In this document: positions 33,675-42,929 of the stretch, piece after piece
Layout of the letters: each line of letters opens with the position of its first letter
Numbering within the stretch: the stretch's first letter is position 1
The notes under the pieces: generated by a model
The model's database searches: none
What the model was told of the DNA's origin: nothing
The model's input: only the letters and a program-made list of their open reading frames with translations
Made by a program: the position numbers and the translations under genes
Origin: CAJXZP01 sp964195485
GTDB lineage: Bacteria; Bacteroidota; Bacteroidia; Flavobacteriales_G; Salibacteraceae
Length of the DNA stretch: 64,000 bases
NCBI GenBank assembly: GCA_964195485.1
Contig: CAXMPG010000082.1
Coordinates: 1-64,000, forward strand
Reading direction: 5' to 3'

Positions 33675-36023
33675 ATGAAAATCAGAATCGCAGCATTACT
33701 ATGGATAGTATTTACCATCCCATTTTTAGCATTTACTCAAGATATCACACAAACTGTGCGAGGTAAAATAATAGACAAAGAAACGAAGCAAACCATTATT
33801 GGTGCAAGTGTAATTATTGTGAATAGCAATCCTATAAAAGGTTCCAGTACAGATATTGATGGAAACTTCATCATAAAAAATGTGCCCGTAGGCAGAGGGA
33901 GTATTCAAATTTCTGCATTGGGATACGAGGGCCAAACTTTGTCAAATATTGTTATTGAGTCCGCTAAAGAAACAGTCTTACATATTGAATTAATAGAATC
34001 ATTTGAAATGTTGGATCAAGTGGTGATTACTGCAACTCGTGAAAATGGGGAAATCATTAACGAAATGGCTAGCGTAAGTGCAAAATCGGTGACGGTAGAA
34101 GAAACAGGAAGATATGCAGGTTCTTTGAATGACCCCGCGCGAAGTGTGTCTGCTTTTGCTGGCGTAGTAGGCGATGCATCAGGTAGTAATGACATTGTGG
34201 TTCGTGGAAATTCACCCCGTGGAATTCTATGGCGATTAGAAGGAATTGAAATCCCAAACCCGAATCACTTTGCCAATGAAGGTTCTACAGGTGGACCCGT
34301 AAACACGTTAAACGCTACTATGTTGTCTAATTCCGATTTCTTTTCAGGTGCTTTCGCTCCGGAATATGGGAATGCTTTGTCGGGCGTATTTGACACTAAA
34401 TTTAGAACGGGTAATAATCAAAAAGCAGAGCAGTCTTTTTCTATTGGCGTATTAGGAACCGATGTGACTTTAGAAGGTCCTTTTAATAAAAACTACGAGG
34501 GTTCTTACTTGGTGAATTACCGCTATTCTACACTCGAATTAATGGACCGTGCCGGAATTTTAGATTTTGGTGGAATTCCAAAATATCAAGACGCATCTTT
34601 TAAAGTGAACCTTCCAACCAAGTCATATGGTAATTTTTCCATATTCGGATTGGGAGGGAAGAGTAGTATTTCAGAAACGCAAGAATCAGAAATAAACGAC
34701 ACCGTAAAAGTTACCGGAAGAGCAGATGTGCAAGATGCATTGGGTGTAATTGGCGTAAACCACAATTTTATGTTGAGTAACAACAGCTATATTCATTCTT
34801 ATGTTTCCATTTCAGGTACGAGTAATAAACTTTTTGATGAAAGTGTAGATGAAGCCACCGGTCAATATTGGGATTATTACACGCAAAACTTTAGTAATAC
34901 AACCATGCGTGCCTCTACTTCTTACAATCATAAATTAGATCGCAGAAACACTATTAATACAGGCATTATTTACTCACATATGAAGTACAATATGCACTCT
35001 TCTTTAAATGAGGATAATACCGTGCCAATTGATTATGTCAAGGCTTCTGGAAAAACCAGTATGATTCAAGGATACGGGACATGGAAACACAGAGTAACAA
35101 AAGATTTATCCGTAGTAAGTGGCTTACATTACACGCAATTATTACTGAATAATAACGCTTCTTTTGAGCCACGTTTAGGACTGAATTTCAATGTAAATAA
35201 GAAACAAACTTTGTCTTTCGGAGCAGGGTTACACAGTAAGATAGAAAGTATTTCGGTGTACATGGCAAATGTAGAAGGCGCAGATGGAGCTTATCAAAAT
35301 CAAGATTTAGAATTAACCAAATCAGTGCATTTAGTGGCTGGCTTCGGACATCAATTCAATGATTATTTGAGCTTTAAGTCAGAAGTGTATTACCAACATT
35401 TATATGATGTTCCAGTAGAAAACGATATCAACAGTGCGTTTTCAATGCTTAACCAATCCAGTAGCTACATCAATACGCCATTGGTAAGTGAGGGTACGGG
35501 AACCAATTATGGACTTGAACTAACCTTAGAACGCTATTTTCATAAACAGTACTATTACATGCTAACCACTTCGTTATATCAATCAAAATATACCGCCTTA
35601 GATGGAGTAGAAAGAGATAGTCGTTTCAACGCCAATTATGCAGGTAACGTAGTATTTGGTAAAGAGTTTCAGTTAAGGTCAGAAAAGAATAATAAGACCT
35701 TGGCTGTTAATATTAAAGCCTCATTATTGGGAGGGAACAGGTACACTCCAATTAATTTAGAGCAATCAATTATTGATGAGGAAACCGTGTTTGATACTGA
35801 CAATGCTTTTGGAGCGAAGGGAGATGATGTTTTCTTTATGAACCTAGGAGTAACGTATAGAGTGAATCGGAAAAAAGTAACCCATGAGGTGAAATTAGAT
35901 ATTCAAAATGTAACCAATAACCAAGCAGCGGTAGGTCGATATTACAATTCGGATAAGCAAAAGATTGAAGAGTATTATCAATTATCACTTATTCCGAACT
36001 TGATGTACATAATTAAGTTTTAG
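33675..36023 (+). CDS. TonB-dependent outer-membrane receptor with carboxypeptidase-regulatory-like domain
   Basis: A 782-residue outer-membrane receptor. After the signal peptide (1-23) comes a CarboxypepD_reg-like domain (about 25-105, with GKIIDKETKQTIIGASVII and GYEGQ), then the plug (about 140-250, DIVVRGNSPRGILWRLEG, FSGAFAPEYGNALSGVF) and a beta-barrel ending LIPNLMYIIKF. It lacks the STN domain that would talk to FecR. It imports an unknown ligand, energised by TonB. Its gene follows the second repeat-protein gene and precedes a terminator, so it is the last gene of the sigma-FecR locus. Confidence 0.92.
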   Translation: MKIRIAALLWIVFTIPFLAFTQDITQTVRGKIIDKETKQTIIGASVIIVNSNPIKGSSTDIDGNFIIKNVPVGRGSIQISALGYEGQTLSNIVIESAKETVLHIELIESFEMLDQVVITATRENGEIINEMASVSAKSVTVEETGRYAGSLNDPARSVSAFAGVVGDASGSNDIVVRGNSPRGILWRLEGIEIPNPNHFANEGSTGGPVNTLNATMLSNSDFFSGAFAPEYGNALSGVFDTKFRTGNNQKAEQSFSIGVLGTDVTLEGPFNKNYEGSYLVNYRYSTLELMDRAGILDFGGIPKYQDASFKVNLPTKSYGNFSIFGLGGKSSISETQESEINDTVKVTGRADVQDALGVIGVNHNFMLSNNSYIHSYVSISGTSNKLFDESVDEATGQYWDYYTQNFSNTTMRASTSYNHKLDRRNTINTGIIYSHMKYNMHSSLNEDNTVPIDYVKASGKTSMIQGYGTWKHRVTKDLSVVSGLHYTQLLLNNNASFEPRLGLNFNVNKKQTLSFGAGLHSKIESISVYMANVEGADGAYQNQDLELTKSVHLVAGFGHQFNDYLSFKSEVYYQHLYDVPVENDINSAFSMLNQSSSYINTPLVSEGTGTNYGLELTLERYFHKQYYYMLTTSLYQSKYTALDGVERDSRFNANYAGNVVFGKEFQLRSEKNNKTLAVNIKASLLGGNRYTPINLEQSIIDEETVFDTDNAFGAKGDDVFFMNLGVTYRVNRKKVTHEVKLDIQNVTNNQAAVGRYYNSDKQKIEEYYQLSLIPNLMYIIKF

Positions 36024-36054
36024 ACCACCTTAATCGGACTACAATTTATAATTT

Positions 36055-36086
36055 CGCCAATGTTGACTTTTTAGCATTGGCGTTTT
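36055..36086 (+). terminator. Rho-independent terminator after the TonB receptor gene
   Basis: Arms CGCCAATG (36055-36062) and CATTGGCG (36075-36082), 12-base loop, followed by TTTTA. It lies about 30 bases after the receptor stop and 20 bases before the next start. Confidence 0.7.
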
Positions 36087-36101
36087 ATTAGAATCGATTT
36101 T

Positions 36102-36821
36102 ATGAATTATTATTTCATCACAGGAACAAGTAGCGGAATTGGTTTCGCATTAGTTGAACAACTATTACAACAAGAAAACACTTTTGTGTACGGGATATCT
36201 AGACGAGAAAAATTTACCCATTCAAATTACCAGCATAGCAGTATAAATCTAGGAAATATGGATGAGGTTAGCGCCTTTGATTTTCCGATATTAGATAAAG
36301 CAGATAGAATTGTTTTGATAAATAATGCCGGTCAATTGGGAGATATCAAACCTATTGGGAAATCAGATAATAACGCTATTGCCAATTTGTTTGCGGTGAA
36401 TGTAACCGCACCGGCTATTTTGATGAATAATTTCATTTCTAGCTACGCAGACCTAAAAACAGAGAAAATCATTTTGAATGTAAGTTCTGGTGCAGGCAAA
36501 AATGCCATTGAAGGATGGGCTCCCTATTGTGGGTCAAAAGCCGCGGTTGATTTATTGAGCTTAACCACGTTTGAAGAACAAAAACGAGTGGAAAATCCAG
36601 TTAAGGTTTATTCAATCGCGCCTGGTGTGGTGGATACCGCAATGCAGGCTGAAATTAGAGGCTCTAATGAGTCTGACTTCTCTAAACATGCGCACTTTGT
36701 TGCGCTAAAAGCCAATAACGAATTAACATCTCCTACCGAAGTAGCGGAAAAATATTTAAGAATTATTGAAAATTCAGGCAATTTTACTGACTGTTTGTTT
36801 TCGCTAAGAGATTTAAAATAA
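36102..36821 (+). CDS. Short-chain dehydrogenase/reductase (SDR family)
   Basis: A 239-residue classical SDR enzyme. The cofactor motif FITGTSSGIGFALVEQLL (5-22) carries the TGxxxGIG pattern, NNAG is at LINNAGQLG, the catalytic serine is in NVSSGAG, and the Tyr/Lys pair in PYCGSKAAVD. The short C terminus and TGTSSGIG beginning resemble the sepiapterin reductase or benzil reductase subgroup, which is only a resemblance. It is preceded by a terminator, so it has its own promoter. Its natural substrate is unknown. Confidence 0.88.
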   Translation: MNYYFITGTSSGIGFALVEQLLQQENTFVYGISRREKFTHSNYQHSSINLGNMDEVSAFDFPILDKADRIVLINNAGQLGDIKPIGKSDNNAIANLFAVNVTAPAILMNNFISSYADLKTEKIILNVSSGAGKNAIEGWAPYCGSKAAVDLLSLTTFEEQKRVENPVKVYSIAPGVVDTAMQAEIRGSNESDFSKHAHFVALKANNELTSPTEVAEKYLRIIENSGNFTDCLFSLRDLK

Positions 36822-36880
36822 ATCGGTAATTTGAACAGTTAAATGGTAATCTGTTGAATTAGGAAATTCGTTAAGTCGGT

Positions 36881-36922
36881 TTGATCCGTTGAGGGGAACG
36901 GGCGTTCGCCTCAACGGATCAA
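36881..36922. repeat. Long perfect hairpin between convergent genes
   Basis: Arms 36881-36894 (TTGATCCGTTGAGG) and 36909-36922 (CCTCAACGGATCAA) are exact complements. The loop itself contains GAACG / CGTTC, so the hairpin extends further across a mismatch. It lies between the SDR gene and the HTH gene. It lacks a T-run on either strand, so it is either a terminator of unusual form or a mobile palindromic repeat. Confidence 0.6.
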
Positions 36923-36930
36923 TAAAATAA

Positions 36931-37137
36931 TCATCCTTTCTGAAACTCCAAAATATCGCCTGGTTGGCATTCTAAAACTTCGCAAATGGCTTCAAGAGTA
37001 GAAAACCGGACCGCCTTAGCTTTACCTTTTTTAAGGATAGACAAATTTGCCATGGTAATTCCTACTTTTTCTGAAAGTTCCGTGAGACTCATCTTGCGCT
37101 TCGCAAGCATTACATCTAAGTTTACAACGATAGCCAT
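36931..37137 (-). CDS. Small Xre/Cro-type HTH regulator (YozG-like)
   Basis: A 68-residue DNA-binding protein, essentially only a helix-turn-helix: KRKMSLTELSEKVGITMANLSILKKGKAKAVRFSTL in part, then CEVLECQPGDILEF. This is the HTH_26 type, which typically forms pairs with a DUF2975 membrane protein. It follows the DUF2975 gene with a one-base TAATG overlap. It is likely the repressor of its own operon through the palindrome at 37801-37852, which is inference. Confidence 0.88.
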   Translation of the reverse strand: MAIVVNLDVMLAKRKMSLTELSEKVGITMANLSILKKGKAKAVRFSTLEAICEVLECQPGDILEFQKG

Positions 37138-37766
37138 TATATCGTGAGTTCTTGTTCTTCTTTCATTTCAATTCCCTTTACAAACACATGGGCGAGTACC
37201 CACAATAGTAAAGCAAATAGAATAATTGAATCGGTATTATAAGCTTCTCCACCTATAATGATGGATTCAAAATCCAGTTGTTTTTCTAACATGGATTTGA
37301 GGATGCCCATATATACCCGTGAGAATACAAATAAACCCGCAAGTCCGTAGGCGGCATGCTTTAGATTATTGATGTTATCTATTTCAAACAACAACCCATG
37401 GCGCAAATTACGGGTGAATTTTCGAAATTTCCACGTAATAAACCAGCCAATTAGAATAGCTAGTAACATTAGCTTGGCCACTATTCGGGTAATGTAAATA
37501 GGGGTGTCTACAAAATAGAGCTTTCCATAGGCTTCTTCAATTCTTACCGGTAAATCAGCAGATTCAAGATGTAAAACACCCCCTTCAATAACCTCAATTG
37601 GAACGGGCATTTCTATGCGTAATTGAATGGGTTCAGTGAAAATATTAGTTAATAAAACTAAGTTGACCAAAACTATCACAATGGTAAAGAATGTCATTAC
37701 CCAGAAAACAAAACTGGTTAGCCAATGCAGTATTTTAATACTTAAAGGTGCTTTTTGCGTTTTCAT
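37137..37766 (-). CDS. DUF2975-family membrane protein
   Basis: A 209-residue membrane protein with four predicted helices (about 10-37, 92-113, 140-160 and 175-200). It fits the DUF2975 family, usually encoded next to a small YozG-like HTH protein as here. The frame is open upstream to 37817, but the first 17 codons overlap a well-formed promoter and palindrome, so the ATG at 37766 (MKTQKAPLSIKI) is the likely start. The role of the family is not established; membrane-bound control of the partner regulator is a possibility. Confidence 0.82.
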   Translation of the reverse strand: MKTQKAPLSIKILHWLTSFVFWVMTFFTIVIVLVNLVLLTNIFTEPIQLRIEMPVPIEVIEGGVLHLESADLPVRIEEAYGKLYFVDTPIYITRIVAKLMLLAILIGWFITWKFRKFTRNLRHGLLFEIDNINNLKHAAYGLAGLFVFSRVYMGILKSMLEKQLDFESIIIGGEAYNTDSIILFALLLWVLAHVFVKGIEMKEEQELTI

Positions 37767-37790
37767 AACGGATGTCTTAAAAGTGACACA

Positions 37791-37818
37791 CAAATGTATG
37801 TGTATTATTATTGACAAA
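37791..37818 (-). promoter_or_regulatory. -33/-7 promoter of the DUF2975-HTH pair
   Basis: On the minus strand TTTG (37815-37818) and TACATTTG (37791-37798) are separated by 16 bases and match the Bacteroidota -33 and -7 elements. The ATG at 37766 follows 24 bases downstream. The -33 element lies inside one arm of a large palindrome. Confidence 0.6.
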
Positions 37819-37852
37819 CAATATTTATTTATTGTTTATCAATAATAATACA
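37801..37852. promoter_or_regulatory. Large palindrome over the promoter, probable operator of the HTH regulator
   Basis: Arms 37801-37823 and 37830-37852 (23 bases each) are complementary except at one position (37815 against 37838). Loop 37824-37829. The half-site core is TTGATAAACAATA, read toward the centre. It covers the -33 element of the DUF2975 promoter, where a bound repressor would block transcription. Purely AT-rich arms make a terminator role unlikely. Confidence 0.6.
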
Positions 37853-37977
37853 TTGAGTATGGATAATTATAGAAGGTGAAAAATAAGAAAGTGTTAAATA
37901 TGTTAGTACTCTGACATATGACAGTTTCAGGATAGTAATGTAATCACTACTTTAGCCGATCTAAATTTCTACACGCT

Positions 37978-40362
37978 ATGAGATATTTAAAAGGGAACGT
38001 TTTGTTCCTGGTATTTGCAATTTTGGCATTAAGCTTTCAAACAGCTCAAGCACAAGGTAACTGGTGTGGTCAGGTAGAAATGGAGCAACGCTACATGGAT
38101 GAACATCCAGAAAAAGTAGTCGAAATAGAAGCTTTAAGAGAACAAATGAATCAGGAAGCTTTAGCGGCTGAAAGTCATAGAGGGCCAAGAGCAATAAAGG
38201 TTATTCCGGTAGTATTTCATGTGCTTCACTTAAACGGCCCTGAGAATATTAGCGATGCGCAAATAATGGATCAAATGAGAATCATGAATGAGGATTACAA
38301 CAAGGGTAATGCTGATTTGAGTGATGTGGTAGCTTCTTTTGTAAATGTAATTGGTGATGTGGGTATTGAATTTAGGTTGGCTAAAATAGACCCAAACGGA
38401 AATGCTACTGATGGTATTGATAGGGTGTATTCGTCTAAAACCAATAGTGGAGGAGAATCTGCCAAAATTAATTACTGGAACAGAAGCATGTATCTTAATA
38501 TATGGGTGATTAAAAACTGGGACAGCACTATTCCAAGTTCCGTATTAGCTTATTCAAGAACGCCATCTGGAGCCAATAGTATTCCGAGTAAAGATGGCGT
38601 AATTATTAAATCGATATATGTTGGGAGTATTGGTACTGGAAATCCAGTATACGCAAGAACGTTAACGCACGAAATTGGGCATTATTTAAACTTATCACAC
38701 ACATGGGGAGCATCTAATAACCCCGGTTCTTCTGCTAATTGTAACAGTGATGATGGTGTTTCAGATACTCCAAACTGTGTTGGTACATTTTCATGTAATA
38801 CGAGCACGCAATCGTGTGGTTCGTTAGATATGATTCAAAATCATATGGATTACGCAGATTGCACCGTAATGTTTACGGAAAAGCAAGGAATTAGAATGAT
38901 TTCAGCGTTAAACTCTGCTATTGCACAAAGAAATAACTTGTCTACTCCCGCAAATCTTACAGCTACTGGAGTAAATCAATTAACATTGGCGAATTTTTCG
39001 GCTAATAAGTTGACCATTTGCCAATATGAAACGGTTGATTTTACCGACTTGAGTGAATATGATGCTTCAGCTTGGAACTGGACTTTTGAAAATGCACAAA
39101 CAGGAAGTTCAACTACGAGGCATCCACAAATCACTTATTCTCAACCAGGTGTTTTTGATGTGAATTTATCTGCCTCTAACGCCACCAATACGGTTGCGGA
39201 ATCCAAAGTGGGGTATATTATGGTAAACCCAATGTTAGGAAATTTCGCTCCATTTGTAGAAGATTTTTCAACCGTTTCTCAATTGAATAATGAAAATTGG
39301 TACGGGGTTAATGATAATGCGGATGCGTATGAATTTGTAGCAGATCCTGTAAACGGATTTTCAGCGTCACCATGTTTAAGAATAGAAAATTTTGGAAATG
39401 CAAATACCTCTAAAGATGAGTTAAGATCAACCACTTTTGATTTGAGATTATTTTCAAGTGTGAGCGTTTCTTTTAAAGTAGCGTATGCACAAACAGCACC
39501 AAATGATTTGTCTAAGCTGATTTTATACGCCTCTAATGATTGTGGAAAAACTTGGGCCCCAAGATGGTCGGCTACCGGAAGTTCTATGGCTATTGCGGCA
39601 AATACACCCAGCTATTATACGCCCGCGGGGAACCAAGATTGGAAACCATATACCGTAACTATTCCGAGTAGTTTATTAGCACAAACCAATCAATTCAAAT
39701 TTGTTTTCGAAAACAAAAATGGCAACAACTTATACTTTGACGATTTTAGTATCAATGGACCGTATTTAGATGTGGCGCAATTAAAATATCCTTTAAACGG
39801 AATGGCTAATGTTCCAAGTAATCAAGTGATTTACTGGAAAGCCATGGGCGGTGGCGTTGAATCTTACGAGTATCAAATAGATTCTGATCCAAGTTTCACT
39901 TCCGGTAATTTACAAACGGGTATCAATCCTTACGTTACAATTACAGATGGTTTAGACACAGAGTTTACCCCTACTGGATTGGTAAACGGACAAAAATATT
40001 ACTGGAGAGTACGTTTGATTATTGGAGGTCAAGCCAAGTCTTGGAGTAGCACTTGGAATTTTACAGTAGCTGCCAATGGGGTTTCTACCGAAGATATTTT
40101 ATTGGCTAAATACCAATTAAAAGTATATCCAAATCCTATGAAAGATAACGGGTATTTATCTTTTACTATGCCAACAGGAGATAATGTTCAGCTAATAATT
40201 ACCGATGTATTAGGTAAGTCAAATCGCGTATTAGCGGATAATTATTATTCTGAGGGTAATCATTTATTTAATTTATCGGAGTTAAATTTAACTCCAGGTA
40301 TGTATGTGTTAAACATGCGTATTGGAAGTGAATCTATTCATCAAAAATTTATTATACACTAA
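37978..40362 (+). CDS. Secreted M43-family zinc metalloprotease with PKD-like domain and T9SS tail
   Basis: A 794-residue secreted protease. It has a signal peptide (1-26), a pro-region, then a pappalysin/cytophagalysin-type (M43) domain with HEIGHYLNLSH, ligands H231, H235 and H241 and catalytic E232, and a Met-turn-like NHMDYADC. A PKD-like domain (about 340-415), a MAM/jelly-roll-like region (about 425-595), a fibronectin type III-like domain (about 605-695) and a C-terminal T9SS sorting domain (KVYPNPMKDNG to the end) follow. It would be exported through the Sec and T9SS routes and cleave proteins outside the cell. A paralogue follows 18 bases downstream. Confidence 0.92.
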   Translation: MRYLKGNVLFLVFAILALSFQTAQAQGNWCGQVEMEQRYMDEHPEKVVEIEALREQMNQEALAAESHRGPRAIKVIPVVFHVLHLNGPENISDAQIMDQMRIMNEDYNKGNADLSDVVASFVNVIGDVGIEFRLAKIDPNGNATDGIDRVYSSKTNSGGESAKINYWNRSMYLNIWVIKNWDSTIPSSVLAYSRTPSGANSIPSKDGVIIKSIYVGSIGTGNPVYARTLTHEIGHYLNLSHTWGASNNPGSSANCNSDDGVSDTPNCVGTFSCNTSTQSCGSLDMIQNHMDYADCTVMFTEKQGIRMISALNSAIAQRNNLSTPANLTATGVNQLTLANFSANKLTICQYETVDFTDLSEYDASAWNWTFENAQTGSSTTRHPQITYSQPGVFDVNLSASNATNTVAESKVGYIMVNPMLGNFAPFVEDFSTVSQLNNENWYGVNDNADAYEFVADPVNGFSASPCLRIENFGNANTSKDELRSTTFDLRLFSSVSVSFKVAYAQTAPNDLSKLILYASNDCGKTWAPRWSATGSSMAIAANTPSYYTPAGNQDWKPYTVTIPSSLLAQTNQFKFVFENKNGNNLYFDDFSINGPYLDVAQLKYPLNGMANVPSNQVIYWKAMGGGVESYEYQIDSDPSFTSGNLQTGINPYVTITDGLDTEFTPTGLVNGQKYYWRVRLIIGGQAKSWSSTWNFTVAANGVSTEDILLAKYQLKVYPNPMKDNGYLSFTMPTGDNVQLIITDVLGKSNRVLADNYYSEGNHLFNLSELNLTPGMYVLNMRIGSESIHQKFIIH

Positions 40363-40380
40363 TATCTATCACACCATTTT

Positions 40381-42771
40381 ATGAAGTATTTAGTTTGGTC
40401 ATTTTTGACCTTCACCATGGCAATTTCGGGTTTTTCTCAAAATACCGTTTGCGGCACAGATTATTTTTTAGAGAAAGAATTCGAAAAGGATCCTTCCTTT
40501 CAAAATGTAGCAGAACAAAACTGGATGCTCAGTGACGGGCCATCTACGCAAGCCGAAGGAGCTAGAGCAGTGAAAATTATTCCGGTAGTATTTCATGTTT
40601 TACATGATAACGGAATTGGAAACATATCGTACGCGCAAATTTTAAGTGCTATGGATATGATTAATGAGGACTTTAGAAGAACTAACGCAGATACCTTATT
40701 GACTAGGGCTGTTTTTGCGCCATTCGCAGCAGATTCAGAAGTAGAATTTAGATTGGCTCAAATAGACCCAGATGGTAATTGTACCGATGGGGTAGTTAGA
40801 ATAGACAATCCAAATGCTTCGTATGATGCAGGTAACAATGTGAAATCTATTAGTAATTGGCCTTCTAATCAATATTTCAATATTTGGGTAGTAAACAACA
40901 TTGAAAGTAGTGGCGTGAACGGTATTATTTTAGGTTACGCACAGTTTCCAGGTACCGGTTCTTGGACAAATTACGGAATTGTTATTAGAAATGATAGAGT
41001 AGGACGAACAGGAACTGCGGGAAGTGGTGATAGAACATTAACGCATGAAATTGGGCACTGCTTAAACTTGATGCATACTTTTCAATCTGGATGTGGTAGT
41101 TCGTGTCAATCTTCGGGAGACAGAGTATGTGATACTCCTCCAGTAGATTTTTCTACGCAAGCATGTAATAAGTCTTTTAACCAATGTAGTAACGATGCTT
41201 CTGGTTCTAGTGTATATAACACGGATGTAGTAGATCAAATTGAAAATTACATGAGTTATAACGACTGTCAAAACATGTATAGCATTGGACAGAAAGTAAG
41301 GATACAAAATGCGTTAAATAACTTTAATACATTGGTTCAGCTAACATCCGCTAGCAACTTAACCAATACCGGAGTTTTAAATACAAACCCGGGTATTTGT
41401 AAGGCAGAATTTGAGGTAAATAGTAATGTGATATGTGTAGGACAAAATCTTTCATTCTCAGATTTATCTTTCTTTAATCCAAAAACATACACATGGAAAT
41501 TTGAAGGTGGAAACCCAAGTATTTCTAACATGAAAGATCCTATAGTTTCTTATAACACCCCAGGGCAATATAAGGTGGAGTTAACCGTAAAAGATTCGAA
41601 TAATCAAACGGCAACAACGGTAAGAAACAATTACATAACGGTGCTAAAATCTAATGGAAATACAGCGCCATTTATAGAGTCATTTGAGAATGCCACAAGC
41701 CTAAGCGAACTAAATTGGTTTACTGATTTTTATCCTCCAAGTTTCGGATGGGTATTGGCAAATAATGGCGGGTCAACAGGCCAAAGCGCTATTAAAGCAA
41801 CAGCTTATAATAACTCGGGTAAAATTAGCGTGATTAGTGAAGCCTATGATGCAAGTAACTTAACAGATGCAGTTATTACATTTAAACATGCCTATGCTCC
41901 AAGACCAAACGAATCAAACAACTATTTACGTGTTTACGTATCGGGAGATTGTGGATTAACTTGGAAAATACGCTACGTAACGGGAGGATTAAATATGGCT
42001 ACTCGCGCAGAAATGTCGGGAGCTTATACTAACCCGTCTAGTACAGAATGGAAATTAGATTCCTTTTCTGTTTCAACTATTTCTTTAACAGAAAATACAC
42101 GTCTTAAGTTTGAGTATAATTCAAATGATGGCAATAATATTTTTGTAGATGACATTAGAATTACGGGAACAAACAGGGAAGATATTATTCTGAGATCACC
42201 GCAAAACAACGCTTCAAATGTGTCTGTAAATCAATTGTTAAATTGGAACGCCACAAGCGCTGTTGATTACTATACGGTTGAAATGGATACGGATACCAAT
42301 TTCAGTTCATCTAATTATGTAACGCAGCAATTAAGCTATATCTCTACCTCATCTAACGATGTAGATACGGAGTTTATGATGAACAATCTTACCGATGGAA
42401 TTACCTATTACTGGAAGGTGACTTCTACTTTAAATGGCGTGGACACCGCATTTTCAGAAATTTGGAATTTCAAAGTTGATTCTACCGCATTGAGCGTAAT
42501 TGATGTGCAAAACACCCATCTTTCCATGTCGATTTATCCAAATCCTGCCAGTGAAAATGTGAATTTAGATGTGGATTTGAACACCGCCAGCCCGGTAACT
42601 ATTTTGATGTATGATATTACTGGGAATCTGGTAAAGAATATTTTCAATGGAACGTTAACAAACGGAAAATCACATTTCAATATCCGTAGAGACGGATTAA
42701 GTCAAGGCGTATATTTAATTCAAGTTATTTCTGAAAATGGAATCAATACCGCAAGAGTGGTATTAGAGTAA
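40381..42771 (+). CDS. Secreted M43-family zinc metalloprotease, tandem paralogue with T9SS tail
   Basis: A 796-residue protein with the same order of domains as its neighbour: signal peptide (1-20), M43 protease with HEIGHCLNLMH (ligands H222, H226 and H232, catalytic E223), PKD-like domain, jelly-roll-like region, Fn3-like domain and T9SS sorting domain (SMSIYPNPASENVNLD to the end). The protease domain contains more cysteines (GCGSSCQSSGDRVCDTPP), probably disulfides. It is probably a gene duplication, with both copies intact. A bidirectional terminator follows. Confidence 0.92.
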   Translation: MKYLVWSFLTFTMAISGFSQNTVCGTDYFLEKEFEKDPSFQNVAEQNWMLSDGPSTQAEGARAVKIIPVVFHVLHDNGIGNISYAQILSAMDMINEDFRRTNADTLLTRAVFAPFAADSEVEFRLAQIDPDGNCTDGVVRIDNPNASYDAGNNVKSISNWPSNQYFNIWVVNNIESSGVNGIILGYAQFPGTGSWTNYGIVIRNDRVGRTGTAGSGDRTLTHEIGHCLNLMHTFQSGCGSSCQSSGDRVCDTPPVDFSTQACNKSFNQCSNDASGSSVYNTDVVDQIENYMSYNDCQNMYSIGQKVRIQNALNNFNTLVQLTSASNLTNTGVLNTNPGICKAEFEVNSNVICVGQNLSFSDLSFFNPKTYTWKFEGGNPSISNMKDPIVSYNTPGQYKVELTVKDSNNQTATTVRNNYITVLKSNGNTAPFIESFENATSLSELNWFTDFYPPSFGWVLANNGGSTGQSAIKATAYNNSGKISVISEAYDASNLTDAVITFKHAYAPRPNESNNYLRVYVSGDCGLTWKIRYVTGGLNMATRAEMSGAYTNPSSTEWKLDSFSVSTISLTENTRLKFEYNSNDGNNIFVDDIRITGTNREDIILRSPQNNASNVSVNQLLNWNATSAVDYYTVEMDTDTNFSSSNYVTQQLSYISTSSNDVDTEFMMNNLTDGITYYWKVTSTLNGVDTAFSEIWNFKVDSTALSVIDVQNTHLSMSIYPNPASENVNLDVDLNTASPVTILMYDITGNLVKNIFNGTLTNGKSHFNIRRDGLSQGVYLIQVISENGINTARVVLE

Positions 42772-42866
42772 ACGGATAGAGGCCTTACAGGGATTTAATT
42801 TATTGGATGATTCCCAAAAGCCCTTCCCCCTGGGAGGAGGAGGCTAAGGGGGATTGAAATCAATTA

Positions 42867-42908
42867 AAAAAAAAGCCTAGTAGAAAATCAAATTCTACTA
42901 GGCTTTTT
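42867..42908. terminator. Bidirectional terminator between convergent genes
   Basis: Perfect 15-bp stem: 42871-42885 and 42893-42907 (core AGCCTAGTAGAA / TTCTACTAGGCT), 7-base loop, with T-runs on both strands. It serves the metalloprotease genes on the plus strand and oligopeptidase B on the minus strand. Confidence 0.88.
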
Positions 42909-42929
42909 AATAAAATATATTACCAAATA

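Noticed and set aside
42815..42860. C-rich/G-rich stretch after the second metalloprotease as a CRISPR or regulatory RNA
   Set aside because: Only one short imperfect hairpin with no repeats of constant length; it looks like intergenic filler resembling a patch near 18520.
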